From an uncultured Winogradskyella sp. (GTDB lineage: Bacteria > Bacteroidota > Bacteroidia > Flavobacteriales > Flavobacteriaceae): a stretch of 64,000 bases of DNA. Each line of letters opens with the position of its first letter. The stretch's first letter is position 1. The DNA lies in contig NZ_CANMXL010000003.1 of assembly GCF_947501905.1 (NCBI RefSeq), positions 372,001 through 436,000 on the forward strand, in the 5' to 3' direction. The position numbers were made by a program, and so were the translations under genes. Below, piece after piece: positions 17,431 through 27,120 of the stretch. The notes under the pieces are model-generated. The model searched no databases. It was not told where the DNA came from and saw only the letters and a list, made by a program, of their open reading frames with translations.

Positions 17431-17471
17431 CTTATTATTTCAAAAGTACATAAAATAATAAGGCTTTCAAA
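17431..17471 (-). promoter_or_regulatory. gpsA promoter with a dyad around its -7 box
   Basis: On the minus strand TTTG (17468-17471) is followed by a 19-base spacer and TACTTTTG (17441-17448), a full match to the Bacteroidetes consensus. The arms CTTATTATTT (17431-17440) and AAATAATAAG (17453-17462) form a 10-base inverted repeat whose loop contains the -7 box. Confidence 0.65.
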
Positions 17472-17548
17472 CCTAGGCCAGTTCTAGGATACAGAGTTTG
17501 GCACGCGTTTTGAAATTCTTTTAGTATAAACTTTAAAACCGTGTGATT

Positions 17549-18499
17549 ATGAAGACAGTAAAACTACTTTTAGGATTTGTACTAAGTGCAACATTATTAA
17601 CATCTTGTGTTGTGGACGAGGTAATTATTACAGATAATAACCCGCAAACAATATCTTTAAACCAGTTACTAAACTCTTATGAGTTATGGTATGTAGATGT
17701 TAATGCCACACAAGGATTTGGAGAAGTGCCGTTTATGCAAATAGCATTTACATTATCGTTTAGAAATGGTACATTATACGCCAATAATAATTTGGTTGGT
17801 ATAGGCAGTCAAGGTAGCGGATTTGGAATACCAATAGGTAATTATAATACTTATGATATGATATTAGATGTCAACCATGATTTGGATGGGTATGATTCTT
17901 TTGATGTCTATCAAATAGATAACAACACCATTGAGTTGTACAATCCTTTTACAGACACATCATACTTTTTGGATGGTTACCAAAGGTCTAATTTTGATTA
18001 TGACTTTGTATTCTATGATAACATTCATTATTTCTTGCAGGAATACGAAGCTTGGGAAAAAACATACACAAGTGAGTTCGGTGCTTTAAATGAATTTGAT
18101 AACGAAAACTATTTACAGTTTTTATCAGCAGGTAACGATTCTGAGTTTAGAAGCTCTCAAGACGCAAATGTCTCAAACCCCAATAACATTTTCTGGGATT
18201 ATACAGGCGTATATAATGTGAATGATGTTCCAGGTACGTTGTACGATAAAACTTTAACACTTGATTATGACTTTTTCAGCAATGAATTCTTCAATCTAAG
18301 CGTTATAGATGACGGAACTATAGAATTGCTTCATGCAGATTCTGGTACTGTATATGAGTTTAAAGGTCGAGGTTATATTGAGTTCTTAAGAACTGAAAAT
18401 GCACAAGGCCGAATGGTACAAGAAGCAAATACGCCTAAAAAACGTAAGCAAAAAACGGTTAAGAAAGATAACCCAAGAGAAAATACTCGAAGTAAATAA
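17549..18499 (+). CDS. Flavobacterial lipoprotein of unknown function
   Basis: About 316 residues. I prefer the second ATG (17549, MKTVKLLLGF); ATG 17543 adds two residues. A lipobox (LLTSC, Cys about 20) marks it as a lipoprotein. The mature part contains two similar-looking halves rich in aromatic and acidic residues (SYELWYVDVNATQGFGEVPF and NIHYFLQEYEAWEKTYTSEFG) and ends in a strongly basic tail (KKRKQKTVKK). I recall close relatives across Flavobacteriaceae, sometimes mislabelled as a nicotinate-nucleotide adenylyltransferase. No such catalytic motif is present here. Confidence 0.8.
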   Translation: MKTVKLLLGFVLSATLLTSCVVDEVIITDNNPQTISLNQLLNSYELWYVDVNATQGFGEVPFMQIAFTLSFRNGTLYANNNLVGIGSQGSGFGIPIGNYNTYDMILDVNHDLDGYDSFDVYQIDNNTIELYNPFTDTSYFLDGYQRSNFDYDFVFYDNIHYFLQEYEAWEKTYTSEFGALNEFDNENYLQFLSAGNDSEFRSSQDANVSNPNNIFWDYTGVYNVNDVPGTLYDKTLTLDYDFFSNEFFNLSVIDDGTIELLHADSGTVYEFKGRGYIEFLRTENAQGRMVQEANTPKKRKQKTVKKDNPRENTRSK

Positions 18500-18624
18500 A
18501 TACAAATGAAACATCTAAGTATATAGATGAATCAAAGAAAAATGAATCTAGATGTTCCGTGTGACATTTAGAAAACAATAACTAGGAACACACGAAGCTA
18601 AATTTTGGTTGGTTATTTAGTTTC

Positions 18625-18668
18625 AAAACGCTCAGTCGACATCTGTTGATTGGGCGTTTTATTTTTTT
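18625..18668. terminator. Bidirectional terminator
   Basis: Ten-base arms AAAACGCTCA / TGGGCGTTTT (one G-U pair) enclose a 16-base loop and are followed by a T-rich tract. It lies between the convergent 17549 lipoprotein gene and the 18659 secreted-protein gene and should stop transcription from the plus strand. Confidence 0.85.
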
Positions 18669-19267
18669 ATAGCTGTATCAGCTAAAAGCTTTTCGCCATA
18701 ATATATTCTGAATTTTTTCATACTCTTTGGTGCAGAAAAATATAGATCTACTTTACAAGATTTTAGCTCTCTTAGGTCAAAATAAGGAGAAGCTACTTTT
18801 GGCTTTCTTTTGGTGCCAAAGTTTATACTAGGATAAACATCTTCATAACCTTCAATTTTATAATCTCTAAAGGTATCTCTTACTTCTGGTTTGTAACAAA
18901 TCCACTCTTTTAATTTTTTATCTGTCGGTTGAAAATCTGTTAAATGGTCAAACCCAATAAAAATCCAACCTGTGGCATAATTATGCCGAATATCCAAAGG
19001 TCGCATTCTAACTTTATACTCGTCAGAAACTAAATAGAATTTATTAGGATCAAAATCTTCTTTTCCTCCAGAAATAGATTTCATTTTAAATCTAACTTGT
19101 ATTTTTTTATCCTCTTTAGAGGCCTTAATTGTGTAATAATAAGTTCCGCCTCTAGCTTTATTAGCTTTTAAGAATTTGAATTTAAAATTATCAGCAGGAA
19201 TATAATCTTGACAATATAGTGAGCCACTCAACATTAGTATTGAGAAAAGAAATAAAGCTTTTTTCAT
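18659..19267 (-). CDS. Secreted protein of unknown function
   Basis: 202 residues with a signal peptide (about 1-19, ending SLYCQ). The mature domain is beta-rich with many Lys and Tyr (RGGTYYYTIKASKEDKKIQVRFKMKSI) and resembles no family I can name. The stop overlaps the terminator hairpin. It starts 8 bases after the TlpA-like gene ends and is therefore the second gene of that unit. Periplasmic or surface location is likely. Confidence 0.72.
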   Translation of the reverse strand: MKKALFLFSILMLSGSLYCQDYIPADNFKFKFLKANKARGGTYYYTIKASKEDKKIQVRFKMKSISGGKEDFDPNKFYLVSDEYKVRMRPLDIRHNYATGWIFIGFDHLTDFQPTDKKLKEWICYKPEVRDTFRDYKIEGYEDVYPSINFGTKRKPKVASPYFDLRELKSCKVDLYFSAPKSMKKFRIYYGEKLLADTAIKK

Positions 19268-19275
19268 AACTTAAA

Positions 19276-20574
19276 TTAATTTGATGAGTTAAAAAAAGCT
19301 TCCAAACCCTCAAAATCATAAGGCTTAGCAATAATTTTTTTGTTGGCATCTAACACAAAATACGTTGGTGTTGCCGCTATGGCAAACGTTTGTACTAAAG
19401 GGTTTTCCCATTTACCTAAGCCAATACCGTGAATAAAATCAGGGTATTTTTTAATTTCTTCAGACCAATTAACACTGTCATTCTCTAAACCATAAGCTAT
19501 CACTTTAGTGCCAGATATATTGTCGAACAATGTTTTTACTTTTGGTAACTCGTTAAGGCAATGTCCGCAACCGCTACTCCAAAAAATAAGCACATAAAAG
19601 TTATCGCCTTTAAGCTCAGAGAGTTTTAAGTTAGGTTTAATCTCAAAATCTGGAGCAATAGCACCAATAGATGTGTTTTTATAACTTGTTAATTGCTGTT
19701 CTAAAATTTTGTTTTCTGTCGATTTGGCTATAGCTAATAGGTACTTGTCAGATATGTAATTGGCCATATCATGATTTTCACGACGCTTAAACTCTTGCCA
19801 TAATAACTCTAATAATGGCGATTGTACTTTTGCATCGCTATCTTTTATAGCATCGGCTACAATATCAACATGAGACATATATGTTTTGTTATCAGGATTA
19901 GCTGACATCCCAAAAACAAAACCACTAATACGGTCTGTAATTAAACTAGAGCTTTGTAAAAAAGAATCATTAAAATCTACGTTTTTAAAGAAGTTAGCCT
20001 TTAAGCTTTTAGAGTAGGTTGGCAAGTCTTCATAAGCCTCAGGAATGTAGGGTTTGTTAGCTTTTATAAACGCTTCTACAAGTTTTCCTTTTGCTAAATC
20101 TTCATAGGACTGCTGTGTTTCTTTTAGGGTTTTAAAAATAGAAGCAAAAGCAGTTTTATCTGTGCCGCCTTTAGTATAAAAATTACTAATAGTTTGGTTG
20201 ACGACATCCATACTATTAAGGTAAGAATCCCATAATTTATTTTCTGAAGATTCCGTGAAATCTACGCCTTTATCAAGGCTAAAGGTAAAGTTGACATCTT
20301 CCTTGCCGTTGTATACCAAATCAAAATTATTTTCCTCTGGCGGAATCGCATATACTATTTTATAAATACCTGCTTTTGCAGTTTCATCTAAGGAAAGTGA
20401 AAAATTGCCTAAACTATCTAATTGGGCACGATTTACATAATTAGCACCATCCGGTGTCGCTTCATATAAAAAAGCATAGGTATAGTCTTCAGCAGGAGAA
20501 AATGTACCGCTGATTTTATGCTGTGCAATGAGTAAGGTTGGGAGTAGTATAAAAGCGAATATTAATTTTTTCAT
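19276..20574 (-). CDS. TlpA-like thioredoxin-fold protein
   Basis: 432 residues with a signal peptide (1-17, ending LIAQ). An N-terminal beta domain of the DUF4369 type (about 20-110) and a helical middle precede a C-terminal thioredoxin fold (about 300-432). The redox motif is CGHC within FWSSGCGHCLNELP, and a cis-Pro loop (AATPTYFVL) follows. It is a periplasmic or outer-membrane thiol-disulfide oxidoreductase of the Bacteroidetes TlpA/ResA group. Its partner gene just downstream encodes a secreted protein of unknown function. Confidence 0.88.
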   Translation of the reverse strand: MKKLIFAFILLPTLLIAQHKISGTFSPAEDYTYAFLYEATPDGANYVNRAQLDSLGNFSLSLDETAKAGIYKIVYAIPPEENNFDLVYNGKEDVNFTFSLDKGVDFTESSENKLWDSYLNSMDVVNQTISNFYTKGGTDKTAFASIFKTLKETQQSYEDLAKGKLVEAFIKANKPYIPEAYEDLPTYSKSLKANFFKNVDFNDSFLQSSSLITDRISGFVFGMSANPDNKTYMSHVDIVADAIKDSDAKVQSPLLELLWQEFKRRENHDMANYISDKYLLAIAKSTENKILEQQLTSYKNTSIGAIAPDFEIKPNLKLSELKGDNFYVLIFWSSGCGHCLNELPKVKTLFDNISGTKVIAYGLENDSVNWSEEIKKYPDFIHGIGLGKWENPLVQTFAIAATPTYFVLDANKKIIAKPYDFEGLEAFFNSSN

Positions 20575-20630
20575 GAAAACTTATTTTGAATACAGTTGCA
20601 TGCGCAACTATCACGCCAATTTATAACATT

Positions 20631-21494
20631 TTATGTTTTCTTAGAGCGAATACTTTCATTAATTACTGTTGCTAAGATGAGACTTCCACCAATAAAAGTA
20701 TTTGAAGCAGGGATTTCATTTAGAAAAAAGTAGGCAATAATAATTCCAAAAACAGGTTGTGTACTTGCTATAATACTAGCTGTACTTACTTTAAAATATT
20801 TTAGGCTATTAATAAACATAGTATGCCCAATAGCTGTAGTTAACAAGGCCAATACTAATACATACGGATATTGCGAGCCGATATTAGACGAATCCATAAA
20901 CAATAAAGCAGGTATCAAAACAATAGTCATAATAACTACTTGATAAAACATAAGCATAGTGCCATTGTATTTTTTGACTTCATTTTTTAATAAAAGAAGT
21001 CTTATGGCATAACACAAAGCAGATAATAGCCCTAATATAATGCCTTGTAGTTGAGCACTTTCTAAATTAAAATCTGGTGCTAAAATGTATATGCCAATAA
21101 TTACAAGAATACCAAGTAAGATATGTATTGGGTCTAACTTCACCTTAGTAAAAACAGCTTCTAATAGTGCAGTAATAACTGGAAATGTAAATAGCGTTAG
21201 CATACCTATAGCTACATTAGACAATTTTAAGGCATAGAAATAGGTGATCCAATGTGCAGCCATAAATAAAGCAGCAAATAGAAAAGTCCATCGGTCTTTT
21301 TTTGATTCAATTTTCAGGGATATGCTTTTGTATTTGCAGAATAAAAACAGAAAAACTGCTGCCAATCCAGAACGCCACCAGATAAGTACAGGCGTTGGCA
21401 TGTCTATAAATTTGCCTAAACTACCAGATGTACTTATAAAAATTGTGGCTACTGTGAGCCATAACAAGTGATTAGTATGAGTGTTTTGTTTCAA
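20631..21494 (-). CDS. EamA/DMT-family permease
   Basis: 287 residues with ten hydrophobic segments in two EamA halves of about 140 residues each. Typical features are WWRSGLAAVFLFLF in the first half and IASTQPVFGIIIAYFFLNE near the end. Drug/metabolite transporters move small organic solutes out of or into the cell; the substrate is not predictable. It ends six bases before the ASCH-lipoprotein start on the same strand. Confidence 0.9.
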   Translation of the reverse strand: MKQNTHTNHLLWLTVATIFISTSGSLGKFIDMPTPVLIWWRSGLAAVFLFLFCKYKSISLKIESKKDRWTFLFAALFMAAHWITYFYALKLSNVAIGMLTLFTFPVITALLEAVFTKVKLDPIHILLGILVIIGIYILAPDFNLESAQLQGIILGLLSALCYAIRLLLLKNEVKKYNGTMLMFYQVVIMTIVLIPALLFMDSSNIGSQYPYVLVLALLTTAIGHTMFINSLKYFKVSTASIIASTQPVFGIIIAYFFLNEIPASNTFIGGSLILATVINESIRSKKT

Positions 21495-21500
21495 TTAAAT

Positions 21501-22049
21501 TTATTGATGATTTATACTCCAAATAGTTTCAAAGCTTTCGCAAACGACAAGCATATTTTCAGTAGGCTTATTTCCACTTTCTTCTAGTGTTTGAGAGAAG
21601 AAATCCCAATGTGCTTTTTTCCATTTTTTAAGAGCAGAAATGTTTGTGCCCATATCCATCTTCGCATAAGTTTCTGATATTTTATTAAATGGAATAGTAT
21701 CAACTTTTTTGATTTGAATAATAGCTTGTGCTTTACCTTCAAAATTGGTAATAATATGTTTGGCGCCTACCGATGGCAAGTCTGCATTAGCGGCTTTGTA
21801 CCAAGCATACAAACCTGAATCAGCTTGTTTTTTGCCACTGACCACTAATTGCGCCAATCTATTGGCATCTATTTTATTATTATGAAAAAACCATGACTCA
21901 GGAAGTTCTTCTTGCTTAAATTCAGGGTTAGCTTTGGTAAAATCATCCCACATATTGTAAACACTTTGGTCGATCTCACTTTCAGTCTCTCCTTTACAGC
22001 TTAATAAAGCCAATAGAAGTATAATTACTACATTTCTCATAGATTTCAA
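21501..22049 (-). CDS. ASCH-domain lipoprotein
   Basis: 182 residues. A short hydrophobic N-terminus ends in LLSCKG (Cys about 19), a lipoprotein signal. The rest reads as an ASCH domain. It has ESWFFHNNKIDANRLAQLVVSGKKQADSGLYAWY, then LPSVGAKHIITNFEGKAQAIIQIKKVDTIPFNKI, and ends with VVCESFETIW, as in the YqfB-type family. ASCH domains usually bind RNA or modified nucleosides in the cytoplasm, so an exported, lipid-anchored version is unusual. It lies between mfd and the DMT gene on the same strand. Confidence 0.78.
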   Translation of the reverse strand: MKSMRNVVIILLLALLSCKGETESEIDQSVYNMWDDFTKANPEFKQEELPESWFFHNNKIDANRLAQLVVSGKKQADSGLYAWYKAANADLPSVGAKHIITNFEGKAQAIIQIKKVDTIPFNKISETYAKMDMGTNISALKKWKKAHWDFFSQTLEESGNKPTENMLVVCESFETIWSINHQ

Positions 22050-22076
22050 TTTTCTTCTGAAGATAGTATTAATAGT

Positions 22077-25000
22077 TTAAATTTTGGATAAGGTTGTTAG
22101 TGCTTGTGAAGTCGATTTGATATTTTCAAAAGTTAAGAGTAAACGTAAACCATTACGGGTTTCTTTTTCTTTCATTTTGCAGCTCCGTGCATTCTCTTGT
22201 ACAAATTGCAATACTTTGGTAAAACCATCACTTTGATAGAATGCACTTTGTTGGTCTTGGATAAAGTAACCAATAAGCTTCCCTTGTTTCATAATTAGTT
22301 TTTCTAAGCCTATTTCTGTAGCTATCCATTTTAAACGTACACTATCTAATAAATCTGAAACTTGAGTAGGCATTTCTCCAAAACGGTCAATAATTTCAGA
22401 TTCAAATTTTTGTAAGGTTTCTTCAGTTTTAATCTCGTTGAGCTTGGTATATAGGTTAAGACGTTCTGTAATATTATTAACGTAATCATCTGGGAAAAGC
22501 AATTCAAAATCAGTGTCAATGGTTACATCTTTAACGTAGGTTTTTGGCTTACCATCGTCTTTATATAAATCTGCAAATTCAGATTCTTTAAGCTCTTCAA
22601 TAGCTTCGTTTAGTATTTTCTGGTAGGTGTCAAAGCCAATATCATTAATAAATCCACTTTGTTCGCCACCTAATAAATCACCTGCTCCACGAATTTCTAA
22701 ATCCTTCATAGCAATATTAAATCCGCTACCTAGTTCCGTAAATTGCTCTAAAGCTGTAATACGTTTTCTAGCATCAGTAGTCATTGCAGAATATTCTGGT
22801 GTAATGAAATAGCAGAATGCTTTTTTATTACTTCGGCCAACACGACCACGCATTTGGTGTAGGTCACTTAATCCAAAATTATTAGCATTATTTATAAAAA
22901 TGGTATTTGCGTTAGGCACATCCAAACCACTTTCGACAATGGTTGTACTTACCAAAACATCAAATTCGCCATTCATAAAAGCAAGCATCAATTCTTCTAA
23001 CTTCTTACCATCTAACTGCCCATGACCAATGCCAATTTTAGCATCAGGAACTAGACGTTGAATCATACCAGCGACTTCTTTTATGTTTTCGATTCGGTTA
23101 TGAATAAAGAATATTTGTCCGCCACGTTGAATCTCATAACTCACGGCATCCCGAATAGTTTCTTCATTAAACCTAATGACATGACTTTCTATAGGATAAC
23201 GGTTTGGCGGAGGCGTTGTAATGACCGACAAATCTCGAGCAGCCATTAAACTAAACTGAAGTGTTCTTGGTATTGGTGTTGCTGTTAATGTCAATACATC
23301 AACGTTTTCTTTTATAGTTTTAAGCCTTTCTTTTACTGCAACACCAAACTTTTGTTCTTCATCAACAATAAGAAGTCCTAAATCTTTAAATTTTACGTTT
23401 TTGTTGGCAAGTTGATGTGTCCCTATTATAATATCAACACTTCCTTTTTCAAGACCTTCAAGGGTTTCGCGTTTTTGTTTTGCTGTTCTAAAACGATTGA
23501 CATAATCTACAGTAACAGGAAAATCTTTTAAGCGTTCTCTAAATGTTCTTGAATGCTGATAAGCTAAAATTGTAGTAGGGACTAAAACGGCAACCTGTTT
23601 TCCATTATCTACTGCTTTAAAAGCGGCCCTAATAGCAACTTCTGTCTTACCAAAACCAACATCGCCACAAACTAAGCGATCCATTGGGCGTTCACTTTCC
23701 ATATCTGCTTTGATATCTGCCGTAGAACTAATTTGATCAGGTGTATCTTCATAAATAAAAGAAGCTTCTAACTCATGCTGCATATGGCTATCTGGCGCAT
23801 ATTGAAAGCCTTTTCTTAGTTTACGTTTTGCATAGAGTTTTATAAGGTTGAAGGCTATTTCCTTAACGCGAGACTTGGTCTTTTGCTTAAGTGTTTTCCA
23901 TGCTTTGCTACCTAGTTTATAAACCTTTGGCGGCTTACCATCTTTGCCATTAAACTTGGTAATTTTATGGAGAGAATGAATACTTAAGTATAATACATCT
24001 CGTTCACCATAAACCAACTTTATAGCTTCTTGTTTTTTGCCTTCGACATCTATTTTCTGAAGTCCACCAAACTTACCAATACCATGGTCGATGTGTGTGA
24101 CGTAATCGCCAATTTCAAGATTAGTTAATTCTTTTAAAGTAATCGCTTGCTTTTTAGCATAACCATTTTTTAAATGAAATTTATGATAGCGGTCAAAAAT
24201 CTGATGGTCGGTATAAACAGCAATCTTATGATTTAAATCAACAAAACCTTGATAAAGCGAAAGCACGACGGTTTTGTAATTGACTTCTCTTTCAGAATCT
24301 TCAAAAATGTCATGAAAACGCTTGGCTTGCTGCTCGCTGACACATGCAATGTAGTTGGTTAGACCATTGCTGTGGTTTTCATTTAAGTCATCAATTAGTA
24401 GATTGAATTGCTTATTAAATGAGGGTTGAGGCTTGGTATTGCATTGAATGGTGTCACTGCTAAAAACAGCAGAACTACCAAATTCAACTAAATTATAATC
24501 CAAAAACTGGCGCTTTAGTAATTCAGAATTACAAAACAATTCATCAGGAGAAGCGTGTTTTATGTCTTCAGAAAGCGCATTAAATGTTTCAATGGCTTTT
24601 TCGTAAAAACTATCAATTCTTGAGAACAATAAAGACGAATTTTTAGAGAAAACAACTGTTTTAGAAGAAATGTATTTTAGAAAGCTTTCACGTTTTTCTT
24701 CTATAAACTTATTTGCAACATTAGGAATAATACTAACTTTTTTAATACGCTCTGTAGATAATTGTGTCTCTACATCAAAGGTTCTGATACTATCAACTTC
24801 ATCTCCAAAAAATTCAATGCGGTAAGGCTCATCATGAGAAAAAGAAAAGACATCAACAATACCTCCTCTAACAGAAAAATCACCTGGCTCAGTAACAAAA
24901 TCAACGCGCTTAAATTTGTATTCGAATAAGACTTCATTTACAAAATCAATGCTTAGCTCATTACCAACGGCAATCTTAAGTGTATTTTTTTCAAGCTCCT

Positions 25001-25406
25001 TTTTTGTGACTACTTTTTCAAAAAGCGCATCAGGATATGTGACAATTATACAAGGTTTTTTTCTTGAATTTATTCGGTTTAAAACTTCGGCACGTAACAA
25101 TACATTAGCGTTGTTTGTTTCTTCTATTTGATATGGTCGGCGATAACTACCAGGATAGAATAATACATCTTTACTATTAACTAACTGCTCTAAATCATTT
25201 AAGTAATATGCAGCTTCTTCTTTATCATCAAAAACCAATAAAAATGGCTTTTCGGTAGTTTTAAAAGCTTCAGAAATTACTATTGATAACGAAGAGCCAA
25301 CTAAGCCTTTTAAGTGAGTGTTTCCTTCAGAATTGGCAATAATATTTTGCAGATTTTGCGTTTGCAAAGCCTGTGCATAGGTTTGGGTAATTGTTGCTTT
25401 ACTCAA
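22077..25406 (-). CDS. mfd: Transcription-repair coupling factor
   Basis: 1109 residues. N-terminal UvrB-like domains are followed by the RNA-polymerase-interacting domain around residues 425-500 (GDYVTHIDHGIGKFGGL). The RecG-like translocase motor has Walker A GDVGFGKTEVA, the DEEQ box (VDEEQKFG), TATPIPRTL and the second half RGRVGRSNKKAFCYF. A C-terminal TRCF domain follows. Mfd removes stalled RNA polymerase and recruits UvrA. The start is a TTG at 25406; no ATG lies close and the N-terminus (SKATITQTYAQAL) looks like the family. Confidence 0.97.
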   Translation of the reverse strand: MSKATITQTYAQALQTQNLQNIIANSEGNTHLKGLVGSSLSIVISEAFKTTEKPFLLVFDDKEEAAYYLNDLEQLVNSKDVLFYPGSYRRPYQIEETNNANVLLRAEVLNRINSRKKPCIIVTYPDALFEKVVTKKELEKNTLKIAVGNELSIDFVNEVLFEYKFKRVDFVTEPGDFSVRGGIVDVFSFSHDEPYRIEFFGDEVDSIRTFDVETQLSTERIKKVSIIPNVANKFIEEKRESFLKYISSKTVVFSKNSSLLFSRIDSFYEKAIETFNALSEDIKHASPDELFCNSELLKRQFLDYNLVEFGSSAVFSSDTIQCNTKPQPSFNKQFNLLIDDLNENHSNGLTNYIACVSEQQAKRFHDIFEDSEREVNYKTVVLSLYQGFVDLNHKIAVYTDHQIFDRYHKFHLKNGYAKKQAITLKELTNLEIGDYVTHIDHGIGKFGGLQKIDVEGKKQEAIKLVYGERDVLYLSIHSLHKITKFNGKDGKPPKVYKLGSKAWKTLKQKTKSRVKEIAFNLIKLYAKRKLRKGFQYAPDSHMQHELEASFIYEDTPDQISSTADIKADMESERPMDRLVCGDVGFGKTEVAIRAAFKAVDNGKQVAVLVPTTILAYQHSRTFRERLKDFPVTVDYVNRFRTAKQKRETLEGLEKGSVDIIIGTHQLANKNVKFKDLGLLIVDEEQKFGVAVKERLKTIKENVDVLTLTATPIPRTLQFSLMAARDLSVITTPPPNRYPIESHVIRFNEETIRDAVSYEIQRGGQIFFIHNRIENIKEVAGMIQRLVPDAKIGIGHGQLDGKKLEELMLAFMNGEFDVLVSTTIVESGLDVPNANTIFINNANNFGLSDLHQMRGRVGRSNKKAFCYFITPEYSAMTTDARKRITALEQFTELGSGFNIAMKDLEIRGAGDLLGGEQSGFINDIGFDTYQKILNEAIEELKESEFADLYKDDGKPKTYVKDVTIDTDFELLFPDDYVNNITERLNLYTKLNEIKTEETLQKFESEIIDRFGEMPTQVSDLLDSVRLKWIATEIGLEKLIMKQGKLIGYFIQDQQSAFYQSDGFTKVLQFVQENARSCKMKEKETRNGLRLLLTFENIKSTSQALTTLSKI

Positions 25407-25425
25407 TGTCCTTATTTTGAGTGTG

Positions 25426-25433
25426 CAAATATA
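25426..25433 (-). promoter_or_regulatory. Promoter -7 box for mfd
   Basis: On the minus strand the bases read TATATTTG, a match to TAnnTTTG about 20 bases before the TTG start. No good -33 box was found. It forms a divergent pair with the promoter at 25456-25484. Confidence 0.4.
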
Positions 25434-25455
25434 AAATTTTTTAAGCCTATCTATA

Positions 25456-25484
25456 TTGAAAATCTTTTATTAGAATTATATTTG
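25456..25484 (+). promoter_or_regulatory. Promoter for the TerB-like gene
   Basis: TTG (25456-25458), an 18-base spacer and TATATTTG (25477-25484) fit the Bacteroidetes promoter. The predicted transcript start falls about 15 bases before the ATG at 25509. Confidence 0.6.
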
Positions 25485-25508
25485 TGCCGACTTAAAAAAA
25501 CAAGATAT

Positions 25509-25940
25509 ATGTCATTTTCAGATTTATTCGAAAGCGGATTTCAAAAGCGTAATCAAGACCACTTTGCAGCAATAGTTAGAATAGCTATGAGCGATGGTGT
25601 TATTAATGATGCAGAAAAAGCTTTTTTAGATAGATTAGCTACACGCTTAGATATTACAGAACACGATTATAAAGATATTCTTAAAGACTATAATTCGCAT
25701 CCAATAAATGCACCACATTCTTACAAGACACGTTTGGAGCGTTTGTATGATTTAGCGCGTATGGTTTGGGCAGATGATATAGAAGGGTCAGACCAAGTTT
25801 CTTTACTAGAAAAACTTTGTGTAGGCTTAGGGTTTAACCACGAAAATGTAAAGTATATTGCTGATAAAGCATTGACACTTGTACATTATAAAGTAGACTT
25901 AGAAGATTTTATTGAAAAAATGAAAAATATGAATCAGTAA
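25509..25940 (+). CDS. TerB-like protein
   Basis: 143 residues from ATG 25509. The frame runs upstream to 25314 but that part is antisense to mfd, is cysteine-rich and precedes the promoter, so it is not real. The sequence is all-helical and resembles the TerB/DjlA-N fold: IVRIAMSDGVINDAEKAFLDRLATRLDI near the N-terminus and a matching second helical bundle. TerB-like domains bind metals or act as scaffolds in stress pathways. No tellurite-resistance cluster is present, so the specific role is unknown. Confidence 0.78.
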   Translation: MSFSDLFESGFQKRNQDHFAAIVRIAMSDGVINDAEKAFLDRLATRLDITEHDYKDILKDYNSHPINAPHSYKTRLERLYDLARMVWADDIEGSDQVSLLEKLCVGLGFNHENVKYIADKALTLVHYKVDLEDFIEKMKNMNQ

Positions 25941-25962
25941 TTATTGATTCTAAAATATACTT

Positions 25963-25991
25963 AAAGCGAACAGATATGTTCGCTTTTTTTA
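25963..25991. terminator. Bidirectional terminator between the TerB-like gene and fbp
   Basis: Ten-base arms AAAGCGAACA / TGTTCGCTTT with a four-base loop (GATA) and a T tract. It lies between two convergent genes and overlaps the fbp stop codon. Confidence 0.9.
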
Positions 25992-26993
25992 TGCATTACG
26001 CATAAATTCTTCTGCCTTTTCTACCATGTTTTTACTACCACAGATAAAAGGTACACGTTCGTGAAGTTCCGTTGGGTCAATATCCATAATTCTTGTAAAA
26101 CCATCACTAGCTTTACCATTGGCTTGTTCTGCCAAAAACGCCATAGGATTGCATTCGTATAACAAACGCAATTTTCCTTTTGCATTTTTAGAACTTTTTG
26201 GATACATGTATACACCACCTTTAATCATATTTCTATGAAAGTCAGAAACCAGTGACCCAATATATCGTGATGTATAAGGCCGGTCACCTTCTTCCATTTG
26301 GCAGTATTTTATGTAATCTTTTATGCCTTTTGGGAAGTGAATATAATTACCTTCGTTAACCGAGTAGATTCTTCCATTTTCAGGAAATTGCATATTAGGA
26401 TGAGATAGGTAGAATGTACCAATGGCTGGGTTTAATGTAAAGCCATTAACACCATGTCCAGTTGTATACACTAGCATAGTAGATGTGCCATAAACAACAT
26501 AACCTGCAGCAACTTGTTGATTTCCTTTTTGTAAAAAATCATCTATAGTGACAGGTGTCCCAACCGGAGTTACACGTCTGTAAATCGAAAAGATTGTACC
26601 TACAGAAACATTAACATCTATGTTTGATGAACCATCAAGTGGATCGATTAAAACCACGTATTTATTTTGGTGATTTTCATCTTGACTATTAATAGCAATA
26701 AAATCGTCTTCTTCTTCACTTGCAATACCACAAACAATATTACGTTTGGTCATAGTTTTTATAAAAGTGTCGTTAGCATAAACATCAAGTTTTTGTTGAT
26801 CTTCGCCTTGGATATTTGTGTCTCCTGCAGCACCAATAATATCTACTAAACCTGCTTTATTTACCTCATGGTTTACAACTTTTGCGGCTAACCTTATAGA
26901 GTTAATTAGACGAGATAATTCTCCAGAGGTGTATTTAAAAGACGATTGATTTTCAATAATAAACTCACCTAAGGTCTGGTTACGTTGCGACAT
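25989..26993 (-). CDS. fbp: Fructose-1,6-bisphosphatase class I
   Basis: 334 residues. The metal-binding motif [10 protein letters not shown] is at residues 117-126, preceded by the acidic patch ASEEED, and later motifs include [22 protein letters not shown]. It hydrolyses fructose 1,6-bisphosphate in gluconeogenesis, in the cytoplasm. Full length for the class I family. It is transcribed alone. Confidence 0.97.
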   Translation of the reverse strand: MSQRNQTLGEFIIENQSSFKYTSGELSRLINSIRLAAKVVNHEVNKAGLVDIIGAAGDTNIQGEDQQKLDVYANDTFIKTMTKRNIVCGIASEEEDDFIAINSQDENHQNKYVVLIDPLDGSSNIDVNVSVGTIFSIYRRVTPVGTPVTIDDFLQKGNQQVAAGYVVYGTSTMLVYTTGHGVNGFTLNPAIGTFYLSHPNMQFPENGRIYSVNEGNYIHFPKGIKDYIKYCQMEEGDRPYTSRYIGSLVSDFHRNMIKGGVYMYPKSSKNAKGKLRLLYECNPMAFLAEQANGKASDGFTRIMDIDPTELHERVPFICGSKNMVEKAEEFMRNA

Positions 26994-27120
26994 GAACTAG
27001 AAAATTGATTTATTTGCCGCAAATATCGGATTTTTTAACTAACTATAACGTTTTCGTAGAGTAAATAAATTGAAAATTCTACAGACTTTCAGTTATATTT
27101 GGAAACCTATTCAAAAGTAT

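Noticed and set aside
17549..18499. Nicotinate-nucleotide adenylyltransferase
   Set aside because: The name is attached to relatives in my memory, but no nucleotidyltransferase motif (HxGH type) is visible and a lipobox is present.
20594..20609. Hairpin AGTTGC-ATGC-GCAACT upstream of the TlpA-like gene as a terminator
   Set aside because: Stem of only six bases without T run on either strand; kept only as a note.
25314..25508. Upstream extension of the TerB-like protein
   Set aside because: It overlaps the mfd start in antisense, is cysteine-rich and unlike the family, and precedes the promoter.
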